Positions 28,338 through 37,694 are shown, counted from the stretch's first letter. The stretch: DNA of 64,000 bases from Thalassotalea sp. 273M-4 (GCF_041410465.1 NZ_CP166961.1:1736001-1800000), one strand, 5' to 3'. Translations and numbers: made by a program. The notes: a model not told the origin generated them from the sequence alone.

Positions 28338-29486
28338 TCACTTGATTGGGTAAACATAGTTAATCCACCCCATCATTCTTAACAATATCCTACGCATCAA
28401 TGACACATGCAATGGATCATGATTTCCATTAATGACCACAGCTTTACCTTGTACTCCTAAAGGCAAGTTAAATTCTGATAAATCATCTTCCAACTCGATG
28501 ATACCTACAGCAAACCCATGTGCTGCAAGCTTTTTCGCAGAGATCAATTGACCATTAGCTTGAAATTCACCTTCAGACATCGCCGGTAATAGTTGAACAA
28601 GCTTACCTTTAAATACACGCCCCGGGACACTATCAAATATCACTTCAGCTTCTGAACCATGTTCCATTCTTAACAAAGAATTTTGCCAAAAAAGTCCGGC
28701 AAACCGTCTTTTCTCTTTGGGAATAAAGGTCATAACAGGACGTAGAGGCAGTGATGCTGCGCGAACACCTGGGCGAAGTGCAACTTGCGTTGCTACACCA
28801 TCTGATGGTGCGCGAATCTCAGTGTTACTTAAGTCAAACATTGCTTTATCTAACTGTGCTTGTAACTGTGCAACTTTCGGATTAACTCCTGCAATTTGTG
28901 CTTCAGCGACTAACTTGACACGTTGCTGCTCAGACTTAACTGCGGTAAGTTTTGATTCAGCGGCTTCAAATAGTTTTTTTCTATTTTCTAGCTCTTGTTC
29001 AGTAAACGGTGAGTTTTCCCCAGCATTGTTTTTACCCTGAAGGTAGCGTTGATAATTATCGTTTTTTCTATCTCTATCTGCTTGTGCTTGCGCTACGTTC
29101 GCTATCGCTGTTTGCAAATTTTGGTCATTTTGTAAATCAGCACTTCTGGCATCCACTAGTTGCGCAGTTAATTGATCGACTTTTGCTTGAAAAGGTGTAG
29201 GGTCAATCGTGAACAATAAGTCGCCTTGCTTAACCGGCTGGTTTGCTTGTACATCAACAGTTTTTACTGTGCCTGTAACGTTAGGAACAATAGGAACACT
29301 GACAAAAATTTCTTTGCCATATTTTGCATATGGGTGATTGTAATTCATCAATATAAGTAATGTTGCCAATATCCCAATACCACCTAGAGCAGCCGTGGGT
29401 ACTGTCCATTTGTTCATTGGAATTTTAAAAACTTTAAAAACAACCGTACAAATAGCGGTATAGGTTAAGATAATTATTAAGTCCAT
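28338..29486 (-). CDS. yiaV: HlyD/EmrA-type membrane fusion protein (YiaV-like)
   Basis: A 382-aa periplasmic adaptor anchored by N-terminal hydrophobic segments (about residues 4-20 and 28-47). The barrel-sandwich half reads VPIVPNVTGTVKTVDVQANQ PVKQGDLLFTIDPTPF, followed by a long coiled coil (about 95-210: AQLVDARSADLQNDQNLQTA and so on), the second lipoyl half TEIRAPSDGVATQVALRPG and a beta-barrel domain. Its start overlaps the stop of the DUF3302 gene (TAATG). The pairing DUF3302-HlyD is that of E. coli yiaW-yiaV. The efflux pump partner is not encoded here. Substrate is unknown. Confidence 0.85.
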   Translation of the reverse strand: MDLIIILTYTAICTVVFKVFKIPMNKWTVPTAALGGIGILATLLILMNYNHPYAKYGKEIFVSVPIVPNVTGTVKTVDVQANQPVKQGDLLFTIDPTPFQAKVDQLTAQLVDARSADLQNDQNLQTAIANVAQAQADRDRKNDNYQRYLQGKNNAGENSPFTEQELENRKKLFEAAESKLTAVKSEQQRVKLVAEAQIAGVNPKVAQLQAQLDKAMFDLSNTEIRAPSDGVATQVALRPGVRAASLPLRPVMTFIPKEKRRFAGLFWQNSLLRMEHGSEAEVIFDSVPGRVFKGKLVQLLPAMSEGEFQANGQLISAKKLAAHGFAVGIIELEDDLSEFNLPLGVQGKAVVINGNHDPLHVSLMRRILLRMMGWINYVYPIK

Positions 29487-29824
29487 TATTCTTCTCCTTT
29501 ATCCGCTGATAGTTGTTGTTTAAGTTCATTTAATTCACTTTTAACAGCGTCTAGTTCTGATTTAAGTTGAGATAAATCAGTAGTTGTTTGACTCCCGCTA
29601 AACCCCCAACCTCTATCTTCACGATAAAGCGTGGCCCATATCCATAAAAATGGCCAAATCACATGCAAGGTAAACAGACTGATCCACCCCGCCACATGTA
29701 ATGCATCTTGATGAGGATGGTTTCGATGAACAGCTATTTCATAAGGAATGTCATGAATGACGATAATGCCATAAAAAATGACAATACCGACAAAAAAGAC
29801 TAAAAACAACGCTGCATAATCCAT
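29486..29824 (-). CDS. yiaW: DUF3302 inner-membrane protein (YiaW-like)
   Basis: A 112-aa protein with two membrane helices (about 3-24 and 45-66). The conserved YGIIVIHDIPYEIAVHRNHP HQDALHVAGW and FLWIWATLYREDRGWG segments define DUF3302. The C-terminal 35 residues form a charged coiled coil (LSQLKSELDAVKSELNELKQ). It sits directly upstream of, and overlaps by one base, the HlyD-family gene, as in E. coli yiaWV, so it is probably a small subunit or anchor for that adaptor. Function has not been established for the family as far as I know. Confidence 0.85.
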   Translation of the reverse strand: MDYAALFLVFFVGIVIFYGIIVIHDIPYEIAVHRNHPHQDALHVAGWISLFTLHVIWPFLWIWATLYREDRGWGFSGSQTTTDLSQLKSELDAVKSELNELKQQLSADKGEE

Positions 29825-29886
29825 AATAAGTCCCGTGATATAGATTTTCTAAAATAATGTTAACATTTATAAAAAGTAATTTTCTT

Positions 29887-30534
29887 TCAATCTTGTTTTA
29901 CTTTAATTTTGTTTGGTTGATAAAGTCCAACTAATCTAGCAATTAAAATGGCTAAATAAAATTGCCCTACAATTGCTTCAAAAACTACCCAATTTTGCGC
30001 TATATTTGTAGTTGGTGAAATATCACCATAGCCTAATGTGGTTATTGTTACGAAGCTAAAATATAAATACTGTGGAAAGTATTCAAAAACATTGTTTGAA
30101 TCTATAGATAAAATTGCACCAGGACTATAGAAGTCAATTAATGCATAAATATAGCTCCAAACCAATCCTATGACTAAGTATGTGCATGCGGCGGCTGATA
30201 ACGTATTGCCATTCACAGTTTGACTATTAATTATAAACCTTAGCAATTCAACAATAATGAAAGCGTGAAAAACTATATTGATAAATATGGTAGCTAGTAT
30301 TATATGTTCGTTATTATATTCTAAACAAAGTATGTTTAAACATAAGGTAATCAATGCGAGAAAGCTGCCTACTCGCAACTCCCAATGACGAATTTTAACC
30401 AAATTTAAAAACGCATACATGATAGTAATTAACAATGAAATCCTTACTATTCTTTGCCAATAAAGCTCAAAAAAGCTAGGTAAAATAAGCAAGGACACAA
30501 GGCTAATTAGCAAAATAAAAAAGGATAAATTCAC
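29887..30534 (-). CDS. Two-pore-helix potassium channel (Ion_trans_2)
   Basis: A 215-aa inner-membrane protein with about six hydrophobic segments. The last pair encloses the pore loop with the K+ selectivity filter TITTLGYGDISP (residues 163-174), preceded by YFPQYLYFSFV. The first four helices (about 3-22, 28-46, 55-72 and 76-100) lack the regular Arg spacing of a voltage sensor, and no C-terminal RCK/TrkA domain is present, so gating is unknown. The gene starts 3 nt after the antiporter gene ends and is surely cotranscribed with it, suggesting joint control of K+/H+ balance. Confidence 0.87.
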   Translation of the reverse strand: MNLSFFILLISLVSLLILPSFFELYWQRIVRISLLITIMYAFLNLVKIRHWELRVGSFLALITLCLNILCLEYNNEHIILATIFINIVFHAFIIVELLRFIINSQTVNGNTLSAAACTYLVIGLVWSYIYALIDFYSPGAILSIDSNNVFEYFPQYLYFSFVTITTLGYGDISPTTNIAQNWVVFEAIVGQFYLAILIARLVGLYQPNKIKVKQD

Positions 30535-30536
30535 TT

Positions 30537-31727
30537 CTACCTACTTATTTTATTCGTTAGAAACGTTGCGCTAATCCCATGTAAAAATGTACTCAATATT
30601 ACGGTGAGAACTACAACAGAAAGTGCCTCTTCGTATCCTGTAGAACCGAGTTCGGCAATTACTATCAGTAAATACAATACCGAAGCTATCCCCCTTGGGC
30701 CAAACCACCCAACGAAAAGCTTTTTCGATGTCGAAAGTTGGGTACCTTGTAAAGACAGAAATACCGGTAACATTCTAATAAGAGTTAAACTAAGTAGCGC
30801 ATAAATAAAGGTTTGCATATTCCAATATGGGAAGAAAGTAGGTACTGCAACCAACCCTAACAAGAAGAAAATGGAAAGTGAGAATAATTGCCCCTCTGCC
30901 TCTCCAAACTCTTGAATTCTGTGACGAATATCTTTAGTTTGTACTGCCAATATTAAACCAGCAAAAAATGCGCTAATAAAACCATTGCCATGAAACAACT
31001 CAGCGAATGCAAACGCTACAATTGCTAAAGAAACTGACGACAATTGTTGAAAAGTAGGTGCCATCCAATCCCTTTTCGAGGCGAATTCAATCGCTTTACC
31101 GCCTCCCCAGCCAATTAAAGCACCAATCAAAGGCCCAAGAGTTAATTGTAAAAATAAATAATTAAACCAATTACCTCCTTCTGGTAGCATTCCGTCTGGT
31201 GCAGATAATGCTGCAATACAAACTAAAATTGGCGGTAGTGCAATACCGTCGTTTAAACCACTTTCAATACTTACCGAATCTCGAATGTTTTTTGGAACTT
31301 TCTCACTTTTAATAACCGCCTGACCTAATGCTGCATCGGTTGGAGATAAAATTAAGGCGATTAAAACAATCAGCCAAATGCTCCAATGAGGGAACAAGAG
31401 TGAACCTATTACGCTTCCAAGAATCATAGTTAATGGTAAGCCAATAGCTAGTAGCCTTGTTGGGATACCTGAAAGAGCTTGACCTAATTTATCAAATTTA
31501 ATTAATGATGCATCCACAAACAGAATGATAATTAAGGTTAATTCAGCAAGGGTTTTAATCAACCCCATTTCAACATGGACATCAAATAAACCGATAAAAC
31601 TAAATAAGATTCCAGCGGCCAAAAAAAACATGGGGGCTGTTATAGGTGATTTTTCCGAAAGTTTGCTCACCAAACCAAAAACAAGTATCAAAAAAGCGGT
31701 AACAATGAGCGCCTGATGGTCATGCAT
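30537..31727 (-). CDS. CPA1/NhaP-type cation:proton antiporter
   Basis: A 396-aa inner-membrane antiporter of the Na_H_Exchanger family with 11-13 hydrophobic helices. It shows the transport-site motifs: LSPTDAALGQAVIKSEKVP (about residues 128-146) and SIESGLNDGIALPPILV (about 153-169), with the Asn-Asp pair of electroneutral CPA1 exchangers. FVGWFGPRGIASVLYLLI (about 338-355) is the family's conserved C-terminal GPRG motif. It lacks a long cytoplasmic tail. Likely exports Na+ or K+ in exchange for H+. It is first in an operon with the K+ channel, inside the tRNA-bounded interval. Confidence 0.88.
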   Translation of the reverse strand: MHDHQALIVTAFLILVFGLVSKLSEKSPITAPMFFLAAGILFSFIGLFDVHVEMGLIKTLAELTLIIILFVDASLIKFDKLGQALSGIPTRLLAIGLPLTMILGSVIGSLLFPHWSIWLIVLIALILSPTDAALGQAVIKSEKVPKNIRDSVSIESGLNDGIALPPILVCIAALSAPDGMLPEGGNWFNYLFLQLTLGPLIGALIGWGGGKAIEFASKRDWMAPTFQQLSSVSLAIVAFAFAELFHGNGFISAFFAGLILAVQTKDIRHRIQEFGEAEGQLFSLSIFFLLGLVAVPTFFPYWNMQTFIYALLSLTLIRMLPVFLSLQGTQLSTSKKLFVGWFGPRGIASVLYLLIVIAELGSTGYEEALSVVVLTVILSTFLHGISATFLTNKISR

Positions 31728-31825
31728 GATACGTCCTTATTATTATCTGTATATAAGCATAAGCGTTATAGGTATTAATTGAAATACAAAACTTATTAAG
31801 TGAGTAGTTTTTTCTAAGAAAAGAC

Positions 31826-32347
31826 TTAGCAAAATCTAAATTGTAGACACGGCGACTTAGGGCGTTGATTATTCTCAGTTTTATTAACTATAGATTGACT
31901 AATCGCATGGTCTTGTTTACTGTTTTCACGTTCGCCAATAGATAACAATATTTCGACTACGATGAACGTCAATAATAATAATAACTCCCTTTTCTTTTGT
32001 GGTAATGCGCTCGAGAAACTCTGGACTAATAACGCTGTTATAGGGTATTCCTGAATCCGCCCTCTAATAGCGTTATGAGGTAATCTGACTTGTGAATAAT
32101 TAGCATACGTTTGGCTGTTTATTATTGCTTCAAGAGCTTGATGACGTCTAGAGATGCTTTGTTTAATCTTTCTTGGACATTCAAGGGTAAGCGCTAGCTG
32201 ATAGCTTTCATAAAGGCGTTTAACTACTTCAACGATATATCCATATTCACGCATACTGACTTTATCGAGTAACTCTTTTGCTTCCATAAAACTGTGCACA
32301 GAAAGTTCTTTTTTCAGGTTTTGGATAAAGCTGTGGTTGTTAGTCAA
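31826..32347 (-). CDS. Hypothetical protein, unknown function
   Basis: Not recognised. The likely start is TTG at 32347, with AAGG 9 nt upstream, giving 173 aa. The N-terminal two thirds are helical and charged (MEAKELLDKVSMREYGYIVE VVKRLYESYQLALTLE). A hydrophobic stretch ELLLLLTFIVVEILLSIG (about residues 120-137) could be a membrane helix. The C-terminus is polar and ends LQFRFC. No homologous domain comes to mind. It is the last coding sequence before the tRNA fragment that bounds the probable island. Confidence 0.5.
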   Translation of the reverse strand: MTNNHSFIQNLKKELSVHSFMEAKELLDKVSMREYGYIVEVVKRLYESYQLALTLECPRKIKQSISRRHQALEAIINSQTYANYSQVRLPHNAIRGRIQEYPITALLVQSFSSALPQKKRELLLLLTFIVVEILLSIGERENSKQDHAISQSIVNKTENNQRPKSPCLQFRFC

Positions 32348-32593
32348 TTTTTCTTACCTTATTCACGCAATGTAAGTAAACCCACTCACCAGAAAATAAG
32401 GCCGAAGGTCAATAATCGTTATTATCAACCATAGATTAAAGTTTTAATTTGTGACAACTCTATAAACAGACGTTCATCTCAATCAGTCACATTTGTCACA
32501 AATTTGATATGACTTTTCTATATATTTCAGACACTAAGAAAATCAAAGTAAATAGAAAGGACATAAAATACATTAAGAAAGGTAAAAAAATTA

Positions 32594-32645
32594 GGGCTCA
32601 TAACCCGAAGGTCGTCAGTTCAAATCTGGCTCCCGCAACCAATTT
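32594..32645 (+). repeat. Probable attR: truncated tRNA-fMet 3' part (52-bp direct repeat, right copy)
   Basis: 48 nt identical to the anticodon-arm-to-CCA part of tRNA-fMet (bases 30-77), plus attt, with no 5' half. The same 52 bp occur at 24279-24330, giving an interval of 8315 bp. Confidence 0.7.
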
Positions 32646-32886
32646 CCTTCATTTCATCTATTTCCTTATTTCCTTATTTCCTTATTTTACTATTAGTTTT
32701 CCAGTCAAAAATAAGAATTCATAATAACACTATGATCATGGTCGTTTTGACCGTATTAAAATGCTCCTTAAAACATTATTTTCTGCCACAGCTAATTGAT
32801 CGTCAGGTTAAGATAAAAGTTTTATGCTGTTCAACCTTAATTTGGCTAACAAAACGTGCCTGAGCTTGATATAAAAATCCAACATG

Positions 32887-32924
32887 GGGTTAAACTTTGG
32901 CCATCACAGGGTTAAACTTTAACC
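32887..32924 (+). promoter_or_regulatory. Direct repeats and palindrome upstream of hup
   Basis: gggttaaacttt occurs at 32887-32898 and 32909-32920, 22 bp apart (two helical turns). The second copy is part of a perfect palindrome ggttaaa-c-tttaacc (32910-32924). This looks like an operator for a dimeric regulator, about 125 bp upstream of the hup -35. Confidence 0.4.
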
Positions 32925-33047
32925 TATTATTTAACCAACTGCTCCTGAAAACCCTCTAGTTTTTGCCTTTGAAATAGGCATAAGCCTCTAAAAACCTACC
33001 TTTTATCATTTTTTTAACAAATAAGTAAAAAAACTTTAGGTAAGGTA

Positions 33048-33076
33048 TTGCTCATCAATTCAATTTTATCTAGTAT
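33048..33076 (+). promoter_or_regulatory. Sigma70 promoter of hup
   Basis: TTGCTC (-35), 17 nt, TAGTAT (-10). The predicted start near 33083 gives a 40-nt leader with AAAAGGAA before the ATG. Confidence 0.65.
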
Positions 33077-33123
33077 GGATTTGCACTTATAAATAATAAC
33101 AACTAGTAACAAAAGGAATCCCA

Positions 33124-33399
33124 ATGAACAAAGGTGAATTAGTTTCTAAAATGGCCGAAGGCGCTGATATTTCAAAAGCTTCTGCTACACGTGCACTTGA
33201 CAGCTTAATCAACACTGTAACTGAAGAGTTAGCAAACGGTGGTGATGTTTCACTTGTTGGTTTCGGTACTTTTAAAGTAAGTGACCGTGCAGCGCGCACT
33301 GGACGTAACCCACAAACAGGTGCTGAAATTCAAATCGCTGCAACTAAAGCACCAGGCTTTAAAGCAGGTAAAGCTCTAAAAGAAGCATGTAACTCTTAA
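33124..33399 (+). CDS. hupB: DNA-binding protein HU
   Basis: A 91-aa nucleoid protein of the HU/IHF family. It begins [20 protein letters not shown], shows the [20 protein letters not shown] beta-arm base and the arm tip [20 protein letters not shown], and ends in the family helix AGKALKEAC. The GADISKA...RALD start resembles the HU-beta type more than HU-alpha, but the gene is not next to lon as in E. coli, so the symbol is tentative. It is transcribed alone from a recognisable promoter and ended by a terminator. A palindrome further upstream may regulate it. Confidence 0.93.
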   Translation: MNKGELVSKMAEGADISKASATRALDSLINTVTEELANGGDVSLVGFGTFKVSDRAARTGRNPQTGAEIQIAATKAPGFKAGKALKEACNS

Positions 33400-33420
33400 T
33401 TTAGTTAATATCTCCAATAA

Positions 33421-33446
33421 AAAAGCCGCATCAGCGGCTTTTTTAT
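33421..33446 (+). terminator. Rho-independent terminator after hup
   Basis: Stem aagccgc / gcggctt (33423-33429 and 33434-33440), loop atca, followed by six or more Ts. Confidence 0.9.
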
Positions 33447-33532
33447 TTTTAATGCGAGCAAAAACACGGGCCCTATTGTGAATAAACCGAACTTTGATTT
33501 ATATTGAAGAAAAGCAGACGTTTGGAGTCAAC

Positions 33533-33841
33533 ATGCAAAAAATATATAGCGCTGACAATTTGATCCAAGTGCACCACATAAAAAATATTCTAGAAAGTCA
33601 CCAAATAGAGTGCATCATAAAAAATCAAAATTTAACCTCTATAGCCGGTGAAGTTCCAAGCGTTGAATGTTGGCCTCAAGTTTGGCTTATTAACCCTGAA
33701 CAAGCTGACTTAGCGAATCAATTAATTGAGCAACAAAAATCAGGGGTTATTGATACCACCCTTTGGGAGTGCCATTCTTGCCGTGAAAAAATTGACGCCA
33801 ATTTCGAAATTTGCTGGCAATGTGGGACCCTAAAGCCTTAA
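33533..33841 (+). CDS. DUF2007 signal-transducing-type protein with zinc ribbon
   Basis: A 102-aa cytoplasmic protein. The start MQKIYSADNLIQVHHIKNIL was chosen because GGAG lies 6 nt upstream and the DUF2007 (GlnB-like fold) domain begins there. The domain continues ESHQIECIIKNQNLTSIAGE and VWLINPEQADLANQLIE. The C-terminal 30 residues are a zinc ribbon with two Cys pairs (ECHSCREKI...ICWQCGTL). Function is unknown; the DUF2007 fold suggests ligand sensing. A small DUF1653 gene follows after about 30 nt and is probably cotranscribed. Confidence 0.82.
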   Translation: MQKIYSADNLIQVHHIKNILESHQIECIIKNQNLTSIAGEVPSVECWPQVWLINPEQADLANQLIEQQKSGVIDTTLWECHSCREKIDANFEICWQCGTLKP

Positions 33842-33874
33842 ACTTTAGCTTTATTTGTTTATAAGAGAATTTAG

Positions 33875-34084
33875 ATGAGCATCCCAGTGGGTAAATACCA
33901 ACATTTTAAAGGTAATTTTTATCAAGTCCTACACCTGGCAAGACACAGTGAAACAGAGGAAGAGTTTGTGGTCTATCAGCCATTATATGGCGACAGGGGG
34001 ATTTGGATCAGACCTTTGTCGATGTTTACCGAAATCATTGAACGCGATGGTAAAACCATGCCTCGTTTTCGCTTTATAGGGTAA
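33875..34084 (+). CDS. DUF1653 protein
   Basis: A 69-aa single-domain protein: VGKYQHFKGNFYQVLHLARH, EEFVVYQPLYGDRGIWIRPL and MFTEIIERDGKTMPRFRFI are the conserved DUF1653 elements, predicted as a small beta-barrel. There is no signal peptide. The function of the family is not known. It lies 33 nt downstream of the DUF2007 gene on the same strand. Confidence 0.87.
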   Translation: MSIPVGKYQHFKGNFYQVLHLARHSETEEEFVVYQPLYGDRGIWIRPLSMFTEIIERDGKTMPRFRFIG

Positions 34085-34232
34085 GAGCATATAAACGTTG
34101 TTGCAGATGATTTTGCAACCAAAACAGATAATCACAATAATATAGTTTTAGCCACTTTGCTGCAACGTAGCTAAATGACAAACAAATATGCCACCATGAA
34201 AATGCTGGATCATCGGATTAACTGTTTAATAT

Positions 34233-34502
34233 TTAACCGATAGAAAAATGATTAAGATCTCTTGGCGGTGTCTGCTCTGTCACAACGTTAACCACTTCCG
34301 CGTCTTCTGGTCCCTCATGTAACCAGTCAATCATTTGCTGAACGTTGTATTCATCGCCACACACCATGACTTCCAAACTACCGTCTTCTTGATTATGCGC
34401 ATATCCGCTTAGGCTTAAATCAATCGCTTGATTTTGTGCCGATGCTCTAAAGTAGACACCCTGCACTTTGCCTGTTACCTTTGCAATATAGCAAACTTTC
34501 AT
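34233..34502 (-). CDS. yccX: Acylphosphatase
   Basis: An 89-aa acylphosphatase that hydrolyses acyl-phosphate bonds. The start MKVCYIAKVTGKVQGVYFR has AAGGG 6 nt upstream; an in-frame extension to 34574 would run into the neighbouring promoter. The catalytic Arg lies in GVYFRASAQNQAIDLSLSGY and the catalytic Asn in AHNQEDGSLEVMVCG (Y-A-H-N replaces the usual V-x-N). It is divergent from rlmI, next to which it also lies in E. coli (yccX-rlmI). Confidence 0.92.
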   Translation of the reverse strand: MKVCYIAKVTGKVQGVYFRASAQNQAIDLSLSGYAHNQEDGSLEVMVCGDEYNVQQMIDWLHEGPEDAEVVNVVTEQTPPRDLNHFSIG

Positions 34503-34591
34503 ATTTAACCCTTTGTTATTGTCGCTTGATTGTTTCCTGATGCCGCATTGTTTACAATCAGTGCTCTTTTTCATTTATAAAGAAATATAGT

Positions 34592-35782
34592 ATGTCCGCA
34601 CGAATAATGTTAAATCCTAGCAGAGAAAAATCTTTGCTCCGTCGTCACCCTTGGGTATTTTCTAAAGCCGTCAATAAGGTGATCGGTGATCCGCTTTCTG
34701 GAGAGACTATAGATATATATGATAGTAAAGGAAATTGGATAGCTAAAGGTGCATATTCACCTAATTCTCAAATTCGGGTCAGAGTGTGGACGTTTGACCA
34801 AGCAGAGCAGGTAGATAGGGACTTTTTCAAAACTCGGATAGAAAATGCAAAATTATGTCGACTCAAAGCTATCTCAGATGGTGGTTTAACAGGCTATCGT
34901 TTAATTGCAGGTGAGTCGGATAATCTGCCAGGGGTAACCATAGATGTATATAACCAAATTATTTGTTGCCAATTGCTAAGCGCGGGGGCTGATTTTCATC
35001 GCCACACCCTATTTTCGGTATTAAATGAGCTTTACCCAGAGCATGCAATTTATGAACGTTCAGATGTTGATGTACGAAAAAAAGAGGGACTTGAACTCAC
35101 CAAAGGTTGGATTAGCGACCCTTTAAGTTCAACCGAAACCGTTATAGAAGAGCATGGTTTAAAAATAAAAGTCGATGTTGAACAGGGCCATAAAACCGGA
35201 TTTTATCTTGACCAAAGAGATTCAAGGGTAGCGGCAGGCAGATACGCAAGTGGGAAAACCATTTTAAATTGCTTCTCATACACTGGCACTTTCTCTCTTC
35301 ACTGCGCACATGCAGGCGCAAAAGAAGTCATCAATGTAGATGTGTCTCAGACCGCCCTCGATTTAGCCAAACAGAATTTACAATTAAATGGTTTAGCCGA
35401 TAACAACGTACAGTTTCTAAAAAAAGATGTGTTTAAACTGCTTCGTCAATATCGCGACGAAGGCAAAAAATTTGACATGATCATATTGGATCCACCAAAG
35501 TTTGCCGATTCAAAAGCCCAACTTAAGGGAGCATGTCGAGGCTATAAAGACATTAATATGTTAGCCATGCAACTGTTAAACAAAAATGGCTTATTGTTTA
35601 CATTCTCTTGCTCTGGGTTAATGGATGCGGGCTTATTTCAAAAAATTGTTGCCGATGCAGCCTTAGATGCCAACCGTGAAGGACGCATTATAGAACGACT
35701 ACAGCAGGCAGCAGATCACCCTATTTCGTTAAATTATCCAGAAGGCTATTATCTTAAAGGTCTTATTTGCCAAATGGATTAA
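34592..35782 (+). CDS. rlmI: 23S rRNA m5C1962 methyltransferase
   Basis: A 396-aa SAM-dependent rRNA methyltransferase. The N-terminal PUA domain starts [27 protein letters not shown]. The Rossmann domain has [22 protein letters not shown] (SAM loop), [20 protein letters not shown] and [17 protein letters not shown]. The catalytic Cys pair is near [14 protein letters not shown], as in RlmI. Length and order match the E. coli protein. It is divergent from the acylphosphatase gene with about 90 nt between starts, so both promoters lie there. Confidence 0.95.
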   Translation: MSARIMLNPSREKSLLRRHPWVFSKAVNKVIGDPLSGETIDIYDSKGNWIAKGAYSPNSQIRVRVWTFDQAEQVDRDFFKTRIENAKLCRLKAISDGGLTGYRLIAGESDNLPGVTIDVYNQIICCQLLSAGADFHRHTLFSVLNELYPEHAIYERSDVDVRKKEGLELTKGWISDPLSSTETVIEEHGLKIKVDVEQGHKTGFYLDQRDSRVAAGRYASGKTILNCFSYTGTFSLHCAHAGAKEVINVDVSQTALDLAKQNLQLNGLADNNVQFLKKDVFKLLRQYRDEGKKFDMIILDPPKFADSKAQLKGACRGYKDINMLAMQLLNKNGLLFTFSCSGLMDAGLFQKIVADAALDANREGRIIERLQQAADHPISLNYPEGYYLKGLICQMD

Positions 35783-35821
35783 TTTTCTTGTAAATAAGAT
35801 TAATCGCCCTAGTCAGTTTTT

Positions 35822-35848
35822 AACCTGATCTTCATAAGATCAGGTTTT
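35822..35848 (+). terminator. Terminator after rlmI
   Basis: An 11-bp stem aacctgatctt / aagatcaggtt (35822-35832 and 35836-35846) with a 3-nt loop, followed by four Ts. Confidence 0.75.
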
Positions 35849-35933
35849 CATCGCCCCACTTTTGCCATTCTGGTCATTGTCGCTAACACTTAACCTTAAG
35901 ACATCTTACGTTATTTAAAACGGTTATTAATCA

Positions 35934-37694
35934 ATGATTAAAATACCTCGGCTATTTTTGCTATTTTGCTTACTTGCGCCACCGGTTATCGCCAATGCCA
36001 GTACTGTTTCCCATTGGGTTAACGAGAGTAACCAACATAGCCAAATTTTATTAAAAGTAATGGCAACCTATGAGCCAGAAAATGCTTCCCAGTTTGGCGT
36101 CGACGGTTTTGATAAAGCCATCAGCAATGTTACTCAAGCCAATGAACAACAACAAATAGAGGATTTAGCATCGGCCATTGTCGCTTTAAAAAAACAGTTG
36201 GCGATTGCATCAACATCGCAGTCAAAGGTGAAACAAGACTTGGTTATTTTAATTGATGCTGGTAACCAAGCCATTGCAGGCATTAAACTTAAAAATAAAC
36301 ACCTGAAGTATTATCAAAATATTCCATCGCTGATTTATAACGGGTTACGCAATTTGCTCGATCCTCAAAATAGTCCCGAACAACATCAAGCCGCATTAAC
36401 TCGGTTAAATAAATATACTGGCTCAACCCGTGGTTATACCCCGTTACTAACTCAGGCCATTGCCCGTATGAAGGCCGATTTAGCAACGACCAACAAGCAA
36501 TCCCCAATAAAACAACAAGTAAGCCAACATTTAAACTCGATTGACACTTTGTTGTCAGAAATTAGCCAACTATTTCAACGTTATAACATTGAGGGCTATC
36601 GACCCGCCTTGCAAAAATTAAAACAACAAGCCGTCCAGTATAAAATGTTCCTTAAGAGTCAAATTTTACCCCATGCTCGTGAGGACTTTCGTTTACCTAC
36701 AGAGCTTTATCAATTTAATCTCAAACAATATGGTATTGATATGCCATTAGATCAGTTGCAATCAAGGGCTCGGGTTGAGTTTAAACAATTACAAAACAAT
36801 ATGAATGGGTTGGCACGACAAATAGCGCAACGAAAAGACTTTCCGATTAATGACTACCGCTATGTGCTCAAAAGGTTAAAGTCCGAGCAAATAACAGGCG
36901 ACAAAATATTGCCTTTTTTTCGAGAAAAAAATGATGTATTAGAAGCCATTATAAAGAAAAACAATATTGTATCATTACCCAAACGAGCACTAAATATTCG
37001 TATCGCTTCAAACGCCGAAAGTGCGATGGTACCAGCACCGTTTATGAAGCCCCCACGCTTGATTCATAATACCGGTGAAATCGGCGAATTTGTATTGCCG
37101 TTAAAATTACCAACAGGACAAAATGGCGAACAGGTAAGCATTGATGATTTTACCTATGAAGCGGCTGCTTGGCCACTTTCTGCGCACGAAGCTCGCCCCG
37201 GTCATGAGTTACAATTTGCTGCCATGGTTGAAAACGGCGTCAGTATTGCCCGTATGCTATTTGCCTTTAATTCGGTCAATGTAGAAGGCTGGGCGCTTTA
37301 TATGGAAGAAGAAGTTAAGCCGTTTTTAACCCTCGAAGGGCAATTTGCCACAAACTGGAGCCGACTCATTCGTTCGGCCCGGGTTTTGCTCGACATTGGA
37401 TTAAATACGGGCTCGATAACCAAAGACCAAGCATTAAGAATATTAACCGACGATATCGTACTCTCTACGGCCATGGCCCAATCGGAATTAGACAGATACA
37501 GTATTCGCTCACCTGGGCAAGCTATTTCCTATTTTAATGGCTATTGTCGCTTGATGGACTTACGAGTTGAAACCGAATTATTAATGCAAGACGCGTTTGA
37601 TCAAAAGAAATATCATGACTTTTTGCTGGCACAGGGTTTATTACCGCCTGCTTTGTTACGTAACGCGGTGATGACTGAGTTTATTTCTCAATAA
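35934..37694 (+). CDS. DUF885 family secreted metallopeptidase-like protein
   Basis: A 586-aa exported protein (signal MIKIPRLFLLFCLLAPPVIA, cleavage near ANA-S). It belongs to the DUF885 family, whose members carry a zinc-peptidase-like motif. Here it is H418-E419 ... H424 in SAHEARPGHELQFAA, with downstream E451 in NVEGWALYMEEE as probable third ligand. The N-terminal half is helical with few conserved residues. The region VPAPFMKPPRLIHNTGEIGE FVLP (about 366-389) precedes the motif as in other members. Activity and substrate are unproven; a periplasmic peptidase is the best guess. It stands alone. Confidence 0.82.
   Translation: MIKIPRLFLLFCLLAPPVIANASTVSHWVNESNQHSQILLKVMATYEPENASQFGVDGFDKAISNVTQANEQQQIEDLASAIVALKKQLAIASTSQSKVKQDLVILIDAGNQAIAGIKLKNKHLKYYQNIPSLIYNGLRNLLDPQNSPEQHQAALTRLNKYTGSTRGYTPLLTQAIARMKADLATTNKQSPIKQQVSQHLNSIDTLLSEISQLFQRYNIEGYRPALQKLKQQAVQYKMFLKSQILPHAREDFRLPTELYQFNLKQYGIDMPLDQLQSRARVEFKQLQNNMNGLARQIAQRKDFPINDYRYVLKRLKSEQITGDKILPFFREKNDVLEAIIKKNNIVSLPKRALNIRIASNAESAMVPAPFMKPPRLIHNTGEIGEFVLPLKLPTGQNGEQVSIDDFTYEAAAWPLSAHEARPGHELQFAAMVENGVSIARMLFAFNSVNVEGWALYMEEEVKPFLTLEGQFATNWSRLIRSARVLLDIGLNTGSITKDQALRILTDDIVLSTAMAQSELDRYSIRSPGQAISYFNGYCRLMDLRVETELLMQDAFDQKKYHDFLLAQGLLPPALLRNAVMTEFISQ

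Larger units (their letters stand above)
32348..33123. other. Long intergenic region upstream of hup
   Basis: About 775 bases without a gene. It holds the tRNA-fMet fragment (32594-32641), a repeat/palindrome cluster (32887-32924) and the hup promoter (33048-33076). The reading frame running across the tRNA fragment is not a gene. Confidence 0.6.

Noticed and set aside
32509..32724. 71-codon plus-strand reading frame
   Set aside because: It runs through the tRNA-fMet fragment and has no ribosome-binding site or protein-like composition.
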